From Mesaphorura yosii (taxonomy: Eukaryota > Arthropoda > Collembola > Poduromorpha > Tullbergiidae), in assembly GCA_009869945.1 (NCBI GenBank), contig WIXG01000041.1:62001-126000 (forward strand): a DNA stretch of 64,000 nt. The letters run 5' to 3'. Shown here one piece after another: positions 37,887-49,865 of this stretch; within the stretch, counting starts at the first letter, position 1; the number at the start of each line of letters is the position of its first letter. The notes below the pieces were generated by a model. The model had not been told where the DNA came from and searched no databases. It worked only from the letters and a program-made list of their open reading frames with translations. Made by a program: the position numbers and the translations under genes.

Positions 37887-40523
37887 CGAGTAAATATTTG
37901 ACTTATATATTTGAGGATGCGGGATTAAAATTCCTGAGAAACCCAAGCCGGCCGAAGGGTTTCGACTGCGCTTTAAGTGCTGTGGTTTCAAATACTTTAC
38001 CGATGCCGGCCGCAATAATGGGTAATAACAAACATGCGAGTTTGTGTGGGCACCGCATTGCATGTGGTTGGCAAAATGAAGACGACGGCTTACGAGTACA
38101 AGGCTGCATTGAACTTTAAAACAGCTGCCCACCTGAATGCAATGTGGTAAATGACATCTCCATTTCAGAGCGCGGCCAGACTGTCTGACTTTGCATCACA
38201 TCTTGTAAGGTCTTCTTCAACGTATTCATGTAACGTGACTGTCTGCCTGTGACATTGTTAAAATGTTAAAAATGTCATTCATTCGCGCACTTGCGACTCG
38301 TTCTTGTTTGGACTCTTCTTTGCATTTGCAACTCGTTTCCCATCTTCTCTGTGCGACAAGCGCATGCCTGCGCTGCATTGCTGTTGGAATCGAAATTGCT
38401 TTTTAATAAATACTTCAAACTCGTATTGCACTGCACAGATTCGCACAAATGTCATGTCTGTTTTCGCATTTGGCTACTGGCACAGTTGAACATCGCTGGG
38501 CAACTTAGCACGGTGACACGCAATGTGAAAATCTTGTTGCCAATTGTCTTGAAACCAATTTGCCATTTTTATACCGGATTCACGACCTTGTCTGTCCTGC
38601 GACAGAATCCGCAAATTGATGCTCGCTCTAACTTCCAATTCGCCAATGCCATAAAAACTCAAAATTCAAGTTTGTGAATTTTTGGTCGATGAAAGGCAAC
38701 GAAAGTGGATTCGTGTCATCATCAATAAATCCTACTCAGGCTTGATGGCTGCTTTATGGGGATTAAAATAACGTGAAGAATGTTGAGCACTTGTCCTGCT
38801 TTACACCTCGTCACTAGTAATTCCTAATTACTATCATTATTAATTGTGAGCATGTAATTCGATGCGAGCGAGAGAGGATTTCACATTTCGCGAATTCCAA
38901 TCTCACAGACAATGTGACCACGACTGTGAGTTATGTGAAGCGCAGTCGCAGTGCAGGAAAGAGGGAATGCCAGTTTTTGCCAGCGTCTCTGCGCAGTCTG
39001 GGCCAATTGAATTAGCGTTGGAAGAACAACCGCTGTTACCAGAAATGAGTTACGGCATACAAGAAATTAATGAGATTTTAAGCCATCAGTTTAGAACAAG
39101 TTCGTAAATAATAGCCGAGCAAGCGAAAAGAATGTGAGTGGAAGGAATGTGGATTAACAGACAGCGTTTATTTTGCGAAAAACGCCAAATGCTTCACCGG
39201 AGCCTCAGATTTTCACGATTTTTCCTCAAAATGGAAAGAACTCGTAAATATTGTTCGGCTAAATGACCATTTCAAGATTCATCCCAATTAGCAGTTAGCA
39301 GAGTATTTTTCAGCTGAAGTTGCGTAAGAAAGAAAACAAAGGCAAAGGCTAAAAATGTGCAATTTGCAAGGCCAGACAGTAGTGGGGGCAGAGACAGCCG
39401 GATGTCGGCTCGACTCATCGTCAAAGTATTTCATGAAATCGAGTTCAAGCTCACGGCTCAAGCATCAGGAATGCAAAAAATGGTTCGAAGAGTTGTATTG
39501 TTATTACTACATGAAGTTACCACTGACTTGGATCTTTGTCGAGGTTGCTTTTGATTTCAAGAAAACAAGCATTAACATTAACATTATGACTGACCATAAG
39601 TGAAGTGAATGCTGACCGACCCAAACTTGGATTTCAAACACTTTAGTGCGTCAGTGCGTGGCGTGAGTTATCTCGATCTTTAATCTCTCTCTCATCAGCA
39701 GATTTAGCAATGTGCTAAAATCGGCAAATTGGCACTTGGATCAAAAGAAAACCAACGTCTGGTTTCCATCTGCATTTGCATGTGCCAATGAGTGTAATTG
39801 ATAAGCTGTGCAACTTTTTTGGGAAATCCCACAAAATTCACAGTTCTGGAGGCTCCTTAAAGCAGTTGACATTGTGTACATTCGCTAATTAGAATTTATC
39901 TTGATGGTATTAATCTTGAACCCGATTGCCTTTTGTACAAGGTCAATCATATGAAGCTACTTTGTAGTGCTACGCGACTCCAGACACGAATCGGACCTTT
40001 CGCAATGGGAAACCCATAATTTTGTGGATGCAGGACAGACGACAGTTGGTGCAATGTGCAATTGACTTTGTTGCACCATCAAAGGCGAGAAACTTCCAAT
40101 CAGTCGTGCCGTGTGTGGGTGTCGTTGTAATTACTGTTGGCATAATAAGCCTGGCTCCGAGCATTAACTCCTATTCTTTCAGTCAGCTACGGCGACGTAT
40201 GCGTATTCGTCCGTCTCATTTCTGTCAGTACGACTACGAGTCTTACGTAATCCCAGCCCGTTTCATGCCATATGCAAATGTGAAGCATGTTAATCAGTGG
40301 CTGTTCTCTCTTTTGCAGGGGTTTCCCTGTTCTCAGATTTGAAGAGTTGAATAAGTAATTTGCAATTACCCAAGCCTTGCTAATTCGGTCGGGCTTTCAT
40401 TCACCGACGACGGTGGCAGGAGGTGACGGATTTTGTTATTCATTCGAAATCAAAGTCCACCTGCATCCTGCATGTTTTAAGAAAAGGCGTTGATGCGACG
40501 GTTCAGTTTCAATTGAAAACATA

Positions 40524-40529
40524 TTTATT
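40524..40529 (-). terminator. Candidate distal poly(A) signal of the SLC6 transporter
   Basis: The minus strand reads AATAAA about 1.0 kb past the transporter stop codon. I see no perfect AATAAA nearer, so a 3' UTR of about 1 kb is suggested. Confidence 0.3.
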
Positions 40530-41525
40530 ATGCTCCTGGCTCACAGCTCACAATCGATGTCGCCGCCCGCATCGATAAAAATCCAACACCGAGAATGTAA
40601 CCCAACACTTACCGACGAGGACACCTAAAAAGCTACCGCCACTTTTCATTGCATTGCATCGCTCTTGAGAGCCGCTGACTTCTTATTTCCAAGTCTGGCG
40701 GTTAAAGTAGGGTAGAGAACATTAATAGGAATCCAAATATTTCCATTAACAAGTAAAAGCCTGCCTCAGACTATTTTCTAAAGAAGTAAAGCTATAAATT
40801 TTCCGACGGCATTTGTGTTTGTAGCCGCAGCGGCGGCCGCCTTGCCTTGCCTCAAAGAAACAAGAACTCTAGCCTAGTCAAAAAGTATGCTGACACTAAA
40901 ATTAATTACAATTGTCCATGTGAAATATCAATTAACAAACGTGCACGTGCATTTATATTATTAATTTTTACATTTCAAGCCATTTAGACATTTTAAAAAG
41001 CCGCAGCGCTGCGGATGTCCTAAAACTAATCAAAGAAAGTGGGTTCCAGATACAGATTTTAAGGATCAAACTACCAAATGCATTCTGTCGGGATCTAAAT
41101 CATCGAAACCGACAAACTTCCTGAATTTGAATTAAGCTCTACAATTAAAGTTACATTTTAAACAATTTTTAAGCTATACTTAATACCATAAACAAATGAG
41201 CCAAGCAATAATGTACAAATATCACAATCACTCAAACAAAATAATCACGAATCAAGATCCATCACTTCATTATCATTCAGCACCTCTTAATTTCCAATTA
41301 TTATAAATACGTACAGTATTATGGCTAAATAATTATTTCAAGGATCTATCAATTACTATTAATTAAGCATTGTATTCGTATAACTCCAAGCCAAATGCTA
41401 AATTTCGAACAAGAATGCTCCGAATTTGTAATACATTAGCATTTCTAATGCTTAATGCCAAAAGATTTGAAATTGAATGTGGTCCCGTCTGTTTTCTTTA
41501 AATTTTCGCTGGTTACTGCTCGCAT
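40530..41525 (-). other. Likely 3' UTR of the SLC6 transporter
   Basis: AT-rich sequence without coding potential between the transporter stop and the first clear AATAAA. It is inferred from the position of that signal only. Confidence 0.3.
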
Positions 41526-44500
41526 TTAAACCGCTTCTCCGATAATGTCGTTCTTCAAGTACGTGATTTCCGTCTGGATCCCATTCAGCGTCGTTGCCTG
41601 CTGAATCTGGTCTCGCCACGGCGTCGTCAGGAACTTCAGCCTCTGCGTTTCACGCCACACGTACGCGTGAATAAGTATTTTGCGTGCAAGGAATGAGATT
41701 CCACGGCTCTAGATGGACTCACCTGTCTGAAGGTTCCCTTTGTGGTGCAGAGTTTGTAGATGGCCATTCCCGGGATGCACGCAACGCTCGACGACGCAAT
41801 TAGCCAGCCCAGGACATTTGCCCATTCAGGGTAAACATAGTCCTCGTACGTCAGCGGCTCGTAACCAATCAGTCCGTAAACTATAATAAACTGTCATAAA
41901 AAGATCATGGCGTCATGTGCACGAGAACCGAAAGCCTGATAGCAAGACAGAGTGCAGTGCGAGATATTTACCAAGATGAAGATAGGCGCAACAAATTTCC
42001 AGCAGACTCTCCAATAAATTCCAGGGTAGAAACCCATCATTTCGCGAATGTCGCTGCTGAATCGATCAATCCCTTCACAAAAATTCCACAAAGGTCACTC
42101 AACGCGCAAGGAGCAGTACTTCATCTGTGTCGTCTTCTTTCTTACCATAAATCCATGACACGGCGATGGCTTCGAAGAAGACGGCGATAAGAATGGAGTA
42201 GCCAGCCGCGTAGCGGTCGAGCAGATGGAAGAAGTAAAAGCCGCCCTGCGAGCAGGACGCGAGCCCGACGACAAAGTACAGTGAGAAGAGACAGAGGACG
42301 AAGATCTCGCGGTGTGCTCCGATGATTGGGAACTCGTCACTTAGCGCCGTGATTATGGCTTCAGAACCCCCAAACTAAGAAATTGTCAGAAATGCACGTT
42401 GCGTTTTGTAAACACAGGCCTGGGGTCTGTTTACTCACCGAGCTGTCTAGCCCCAGCGTGAGGAGCATCATGAAGAAAATCAGTGCCCAGAATGTCGAGC
42501 CAGGCATGGTCGCAATGGCTTCCGGGTAGACGACAAAGACGAGTCCGGGTCCTTCAGTTGCAACATCCTGTTTAATGTTAATAAAATTCGTGTGATTACC
42601 GGAACATATGAAGAGGAAGCGTCTACTTGCTACTGTCTTCGCTTTGTTCCCTTTGGCAACTATTGGCCTTTCCTCCATTCTTCAATCAATCTGTCACTCT
42701 TCCTACTCCTCGCCTCCTCCAACTTTGTCCTTGTCCGTTGCAAATTCATGGCAAAGACAAAGTCACTCTCTGCTAGACTAGCGAACGCTGCTAATTTAGG
42801 ATCAAAGAAATTGTCGGCTTGTCTTTTGTGGAGTCGTACGTTTCTTGTGAGTTGCTGGCTGGTGAAATTTTTGGTCCGACATGTCGATGTCATTACCCGT
42901 CGGAATAATTACCTTGATGTCTTTGTTGGCCTTCTCTGACATGTAGCCGAGGACCGAGAAGATGACAAATCCTGCGATGAAGCTCGTCGCGGAGTTGATG
43001 CAGCTTGTCAGCAGCGCGTCTCTGCGATCGCAGTCAATCGGAAAAATAACAAGCCATACATGATTAGACGGGAAGCGGCTCGAGCACAATATAAAGGAAA
43101 AGATTTGAAAGGTGGGCGGTAATAAAATCATGCTGTTTGTCTAATTAAATCAGGGACGCACAAAAATCTTCCGAGAATGTCAACACAATAAACTAACCAC
43201 TCACTTGTACACATTGTTGTGAAATTTGTTGTACGACGCAAAGGCGAGGAGGACGCCAAAGCCCGGGCCCAGCGAGAAGAAGACTTGTGTAGCGGCATCC
43301 ACCCAAACCTGAATTTATGAGCGTAAGCACGAAATTAGCACGCATTTCAGTCGCAGCTGCTGAGAAATTTCGACGCACGACGGCCGTGATTGTAAAAATC
43401 GGCGCGTCGTCGTTTTATTGTTCAATGTTTATTTGCTTTCACTCGTTTGATTAATCAGCGCAACGAATCCATAAAAATTGTAGCCAAATCAAGTCACTGT
43501 ACCAAAATGCTGTATATTTGAGCTCTATTTATGTACTGTCACAGTATTTATTGATGGCTCAGCCTGGCCTGGCACGCAGTAATTGGCTTTACTTTCTCTT
43601 CCATTGTGCTCTTTAATCCTTTTGTTCAAATTTGTTCAAAGGGAAATTGCTTTCCTCGTCCTGCACTTTCTCTCGTCTCTCAAGGCTCGGCAATTCACGG
43701 CACGGCACACGTTCACAATTCACCGTTCATGGCTTTGGCTTTGGCTAAACGTATTTTAAATAAAATGTGTACTTGTGGCTCGTTGGCGTTCGACAGCTGT
43801 GCGAGCATTTTACCATTTTACGATTCCGTGCATACGCGCAAGTACATGAAATCGTACCGCACAACTTTCAGGCGGTGAATTTGCATCTCTCCGTGCAAAA
43901 TGCATGGCACCTTGGCGCGTGGGAAATTTTCGGGAAAGTCCAGCATCCAAATTCGGATTTGGATCTATGATGCATTGGCTTTCACATTCACACTTATGCA
44001 GCAGCACCTCGTCTCGATTTCTTTACTTGGTTACTTCCTGACTCGACTCAGCTCATGACGGGCTGGGAAAGGGTTCGGGCTGGACTCTTCCACTTCTCAG
44101 GGTCATCTGTCATTCTGTTACAACATTCACTATTCGCCCGGTACAAGAATATTCCATTAGAATCAAGCTTATGAAAAACTTGCCCACATGAGTCACGAGC
44201 CATTCCCTGCCCGCACCTAGCCTATAACCGTGAGCCGACATTTTTGTCGACACTTGGACTAGATTTGCAATGAATGCTTTAAACAGTTATGTCGCGAAAT
44301 GGGAAAGGCAGGCGACACCCGAGTCAGAAATGCCCAAACTCCAAATTCCAAATAAATAAGTACACTCAAGTAAAAGCCGACAAGACAAATGTCTCAAGGA
44401 CGACGAGCCGTAGAGCGTAGCAGCGGTTTCGAGTTTCGCGTTTCGGGAAACTTGAGACTTTTCCATGAGGCTCTTCACTCTTAATTTACTTACCTCTGCT

Positions 44501-47500
44501 TTTGTAATTGCATTAAAGTTGGGTCTCAGATAGTACTCGATTCCTTTGATTGCTCCAGGTAGTGTTACACCATGAATGAGCACTGAAATTCACAAATTCT
44601 AGGTCAAGCCTCTTTGTGCCCTACCTTCTAAGATTCGAGCTATGGTCATTACGATGACAGACTTACAGATCAGGAGGACGACGTACGGGAAAAGCGCAGT
44701 GAACCAGACCACCTGAGGGCAATTGGGCAAGTTAACTCGAATGAAATATTGACAATTTATGAAATAGTCTTACTTTTCCAGACGTGGAGATTCCCTTCCA
44801 TAAACTAAAGTAACAAATGACGTACACGGCCAGGAGACAGAGGGCCATATCCGGTTTGATGTGGCCCAGCTCGTGAATTCCCTTGCTGTGCTGCAGCTCC
44901 AAAATCTCTCTCCTGAGCAATTACACAAATTTCCAGGCTTATCAGGGCGAAGATTGCTGGCAATAATAAATGGTACGCATTTACATGAAATACTCATGAG
45001 CAGGCGATTTGCTGTTGTCCACAGTATCATTGAAAGTTTCGTTGTTGCTGTACGACGACCCCGTGAAACTGATCTCATTGTCATCTCCGCCTCCGACGCC
45101 GTTTAGCGTCGCGTTCATGGCGACCTCCGACCAATTCGTCTTTGTCCCGATCTGCGTGTGACGAATCACAAATTACACGTGAGGCGGATGTCCCTGGAAG
45201 GAAATTTAGGCGCTCAGCCACTTACGGCTCTGCACTCTAGGGTGTTCCACTCGTTTCCGCAGTTGGTCCAGGGAAGTTGCGAGGTGAAGGACGCAAAGAA
45301 GAAGCGGAGTGCCCAGGCTATGATTACATTGTAGTAAAAGTCGACGTAGAAAGCTATGAGAACTACGGCGTACCCGATCCCTGCGTGAAATCGTGAGACA
45401 AAGCATACTTGGATTAACTGAGATTCAATTTGAAGGACGCACTCATAAGCATGACTATCAGTGAAAGCTGCCAGGCCATTTTCAGAGGAAAGAACGTGAG
45501 CTGGACGCGAACGGGAATAGAAATTAAATGCGCTTTAAGTCAATTTTGTGGCGGAGGTAATAAACTGGAGAAGGAGTCTGTAATCTTCCTACGATGGGCC
45601 AAGACAAAGGCACATGAGAGTCTTCAGCTAAACAGAAGCTTCAGCTCTCCAGAGAAGAATCGATTTCACTAATGATATTATTATGAAGCTGAATAGAAAG
45701 GCAAGTGCGCTGGAAATTCCCAGACCTGTTCTCAAAAATTCTCTTGAGACTGTGAAATAATAATATTTGATATTGACAAGCTGTGTCAAGAGAAGCCTGA
45801 GCCGTGGCAGTCGATGACGGTCAATGCCAAAATGCCAATGTATTGGTGCTTACGCTGTTTCTTAAGACGGAGTCTAGTAAAGTCTAGGACGACGACGACG
45901 ACGATGACAATAAAGTACGAGAAGAGTAACTTACGTGTACTCAAGACAAGCTCGCCCTTTACCTTAGCTATGACTCTTGCGCACTTAATGCTATTATTCG
46001 GTTCTTCGCTTCTTGTTCTACTGAAATCATTTCGTACTAATTCATTTATGAGAGCGGGCAAATTTAGCAGCTAATTAACATCTTCTCGTCTATCGCCCGT
46101 TGATTTTGTGAGTAGATGTAGATCGATTCTTAAGTGGCATTCAATCTCGGTGTGATCAAAGTGTCTTTGACGCTTAGGGAAAACGGGGTTTAAAATTCCA
46201 TTTACTAAAAGGCAGCAGCAAGTAAGCTCAATTTTCATCTGTAATTAAAATCTTAGAATATTGGTATCAGAATTGACTGAAACCAGACACCACACCGTGA
46301 AGAAACAGACAAAATTTTGTATTTGGCGAATGTAGTTTGTGATTTCAATGCTACGGGTAAATTCTGCTACGATTTTGCCAGCCCGACAAGTACAACGTAA
46401 AAAAAATGAGTTCGCATGTGTCAATTTTCAAAAGTTTCACTCACTTTGCTGACCATTCAAAATCCCCTTCGATCTTGAATGAAACGGTATAAATTATTAA
46501 CGTCGGCTGGTCATTAAAAGTGAGACGCCACGTGCGAATTAGCAATGAAGGCATTGACGATGTGATTGGGATTCCTTTGACTTCAATTAAACTTTGGCAC
46601 GTCAATCTAGCAATTCTTTACTGCCTTTTCCTACATACGTATTTACTTTGATTCGATGGATTGCCACTACCATTACGATTTCTCGCTGGACCGGGCGAGA
46701 TCTGTTGCCTTTGCTTGGATGAAGAGCGATGAAGTTGTGGTTAAGAAAAGAGAAAGCTTCGGTTTATGCATACGAAAAGAAAAAGACGAAAGGCCGAAGA
46801 AGTCGAGAGTAAAAAAAAATGGAAAAAGGAGAAAGTGAAATTCGTGTCAAATGGGCAACAGAATTCTCCCTTTTCATGCTACATTAGTGAACCATTATGA
46901 GCAGGCAGAGCAGAGCCCGTTGTATGGCCGTTTAATAGCCGTGATGTGCATATAATGAAGCTTTCTCCGCACAAAGCCACAGCCACATCATTCGCTTTGA
47001 GAGAGAAAGCCAGGAGCTTTACCATTTCCTGTTTCCGCCAAGATGAATGTCTTTTCACTTGACTATACGGCCCATTATTATTATTATTATTACGATTACG
47101 ATTACTACTCAATTCGTCTCGTTTCGTCTCCTCGACAATTGTGCGCCGCGCCGTGATTCATTTACTGTTACTTTCCATTTGAGAGGCACAAAGATGTGCT
47201 GTGCTGATTATTGCCTTTGCCTGCTGTCGGATTCCCTCGTAAATAATACAGCACTCAGCTCCAACTCATCGCTATTTACATTTCGAGAGAATTATCATAT
47301 TTATTGGAACCCCGGCCGCACTTGCAATAACAACTTGACATTTGACACAATCATGTCGGAGTGTGCCAGTTCGCATCACGCCAATTCTTCTTGCGTTTTA
47401 AATGCTTATTAACTCTCGGAAAAATTAGAAAGTGGCTCAAATATCGGGAATTTCACTTAACATAACCTAAGCAGCACGTCGACGCAGAAATGCTGCTGCA

Positions 47501-49865
47501 TTGGCTTTACGAGATATTCAACTGGCGAAATGTGTACATTTCTCAGCGCAAACACAAATTCAACCCCGTTGGTTGAAGTCTCACCTTTAAAAAGTGGGAC
47601 AAGCCTTCCCCAGCACGTGATGGCACCTTTTCTATTGTACTGTCCGAGCGCGAGCTCCATGTAAAACAACGGGATTCCACCCACGATCAGCATTATGCAG
47701 TAGGGTATCAGGAAAGCACCTGTTGAACAACATACAAGTAAACGTCCGATTAGTGTCGCTTTTCTCCGCGCAAAAACACTCGAGGGACGCATCATCGCAA
47801 TGCTCGCCTGGTGGTGGTGCGGTGTGGTGGTTCCGCTTGCTTACTCGCAGTTTCAGAATGATTCAAGCGAATTCTCGTGGAAGTTTTCCGATCAAGCCGA
47901 GCACATGAGCATTTATGTGCGTACGTGAGCGTGGCGAAGCGTCGGGACATGCTCAGCGTAAGAATTAGTCCCACAGCTCGCTCCGTATCAGCTCTTAGTA
48001 ATAAGTTTGCATTTCTAAGAAAACTCTTTGCAAATTTTACAAAGAGTTCACCCTTTTGATCAACTTTCTGCTAGGACTTTGGACCAATTTCCATTTTGCA
48101 TTTTCAGATCGGAACAAGAAGTTAATGCTAATCGGCTGTCTGTCCGTTTCCACACAAAAGCAAAATGTGGTCCAGACTCAGTTTAGTGGTGAACCCAGCC
48201 CAGACGCCGCACAATAGTCTGCATTCACGGTTTTTGCACACAATGATTTCACTATCCACTTGTAATTCGTTTCCTCAATTGTGCATTGAGGCTGTACGCG
48301 CTCAGGCACAAAAGAAGAGCGTGTTTGTTTCAAACCGGAAATAAACAAGCGTTTGGATTCGCAATAAACTCTTGTCTCGTCTCGCTGCCTGTTGCCTGGC
48401 TCCATCCGTCTTATCTCTTCTCTCGCCATTCGCAATTCGGGAATATTTATTGCATTACCTTGCAGCAGCAGATTTACAATTGAATAGCACAAAGAAAGAC
48501 TCTGCTCGCGTTTACACAGCAGTTTGTTAATGCTGCGAGTTTATAATTTGTTTTTTCGTCTATTTACTTCTCAGAACAGAACTCTGGCAAGATTTATGGC
48601 CGGTGTGCATGCTCAGTTAATAATAATCGGGCCAGGAGGATCAAGGCCATGCGCCGTCTGCACGCGAGCCACGCCAGGAGTCTTGGAGTCCGTGCAAGAA
48701 ATATTTACTTTTGCGAAATGGTACATGTGCTGCTTGTGTCTGACAGACGCACGAATCAATGAAAAATTCGGAATTCGCAGCAGTTAGGGCACCTTTTCTC
48801 TCTTACAAAGCCATTAATTCATCAAAGATGTATTTTAGTGCGGATAATCAATTCGTGCTTTGCTTGAGAAAGTGCACATGCTCACCTGAACTCTTTCGTG
48901 CAAGACTCGAGCCATAAGCATTGTCCCGACGATTTGAGATGCAAACATGACTTTCTTTCACCGTGGATTGGCGAATATTCTCTTGTTAAATTAAGTCCTA
49001 ATCAAATTCTTCTATCCTTCTCTACGGAAGGTTATGTCAACATTTCCTGGCGTGTGATTGAAATAGATCTGGACTGCGAGTATGGCAATAGCAGGTGTAA
49101 ATTGGAAGATTGCTAATCATTGAAGCTGCTTGTGCACGTGTGTGCTCGGTGCTATGCTAAAAATGGTAGTACTATAAATAGATAACCAGATCCACGCGTC
49201 AATTTGCCAGATTAGCTGGATCGACATTGGCACAGCGCGAAGGCGCACATTTAATTTACGTCTATGACCTACACACTCATAACTCGATATCCGGCAGATG
49301 CAAGTAGGCGAAAGGAGGCCGTAGCAACGGGACAAGGGAAAAACACACCGTACAACTACCACGCTGAGTGAGAGCATCAATTAGCCACGCTACCTCCGCG
49401 GAGTTTAGACCGGAAGAAGAAACAATTAAGCTTACCTCCTCCATTTTTGTAGCACAAATACGGAAACCTCCACACGTTTGCCAGATCCACGGCGAATCCG
49501 ATGACCGAGAGCAGGAAATCAACTTTCTTCGCCCACGTCTCACGCTCCTCGCCCACATCCTTATTCGTGCAAATGGCGAGCGCGCCTGCACCGTCCTTCA
49601 GCACGATCTTGTTGACAATCATTCCATTTCCGTCTTCCTCCTCGCCGCCGCCTTCGTCGTGCTCCTGCTGGTTGATGCTGATGTCTTCTTCGCCAAGCAC
49701 CTCGACGCCTCCGCTGCTGCTCTTCCGGCGTTGCTGCTGCGTCCACTTCTGGCTGAGCTCGGAATTTGATGCGCCGCTGCTCCTCCGCCCGCTGTTGCTC
49801 CCGTGATCTTCTTCGCAGCCGCTCGACTCACGCGACAAACTCCGTCTTCTTCGACCAAACTCCAT
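41526..49865 (-). CDS. SLC6 monoamine transporter (DAT/octopamine type)
   Basis: Fourteen exons: 49436-49865, 47585-47719, 45226-45380, 44985-45151, 44774-44912, 44667-44712, 44494-44582, 43205-43308, 42913-43021, 42439-42567, 42146-42374, 41972-42072, 41723-41890 and 41526-41642, giving 705 residues. The first helix carries [20 protein letters not shown]; the Asp (about residue 127) is the monoamine-binding acid shared by dopamine, serotonin and octopamine transporters. Other family blocks are [51 protein letters not shown] and LGLDSSFGGSE. The second outer loop has four N-glycosylation sequons (N246, N253, N277, N281). The cytoplasmic N-terminus is long (about 110 residues), Ser/Arg-rich then acidic. 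It moves a biogenic amine into neurons or glia with Na+ and Cl-. Several blocks look closer to DAT/OAT than to SERT, but the substrate is unresolved. Confidence 0.93.
47074..47092. repeat. (ATT)n microsatellite in a transporter intron
   Basis: Six ATT units followed by degenerate ACGATT repeats. A simple repeat with no coding meaning. Confidence 0.8.
48424..48439. repeat. Dispersed 16-base word CGCCATTCGCAATTCG, copy 2
   Basis: Identical to 37871-37886, about 10.5 kb away, within the first intron of the transporter gene. Confidence 0.7.

Larger units (their letters stand above)
23248..40523. other. About 17-kb stretch without a supportable gene
   Basis: On both strands I find only short open frames with random-looking composition and no domain motifs or matched splice sites. 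I recognise no tRNA, rRNA or known microRNA. The DNA is rich in recurring short words built from ATTCGC, TTGCCATT and GCAGCAG, and holds several tandem and inverted repeats listed separately. It lies upstream of the receptor and downstream of the transporter. It may carry distal regulatory DNA, lineage-specific RNAs or small genes that I cannot see. Confidence 0.55.

Noticed and set aside
23248-40523. tRNA, rRNA, CRISPR and known microRNA signatures
   Set aside because: I looked for tRNA B-box-like sequence, direct-repeat arrays and well-known microRNA cores and saw none that I can support. A covariance-model scan would be needed to exclude them.
41881-41890. Alternative acceptor (TATAG) in the transporter at 41882
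   Set aside because: It would put the next exon out of frame. The acceptor at 41891 keeps the frame and the family sequence.
45888-45905. (GAC)n run in a transporter intron
   Set aside because: A plain short microsatellite without coding or splice relevance.
48022-48048. 9-base-arm stem-loop (AACTCTTTG / CAAAGAGTT)
   Set aside because: Short arms in AT-rich intron DNA. It is not long enough for a microRNA precursor and there is no other support.
49368-49806. Overlapping plus-strand open frames
   Set aside because: They are antisense shadows of the first transporter exon; the minus-strand frame matches SLC6.
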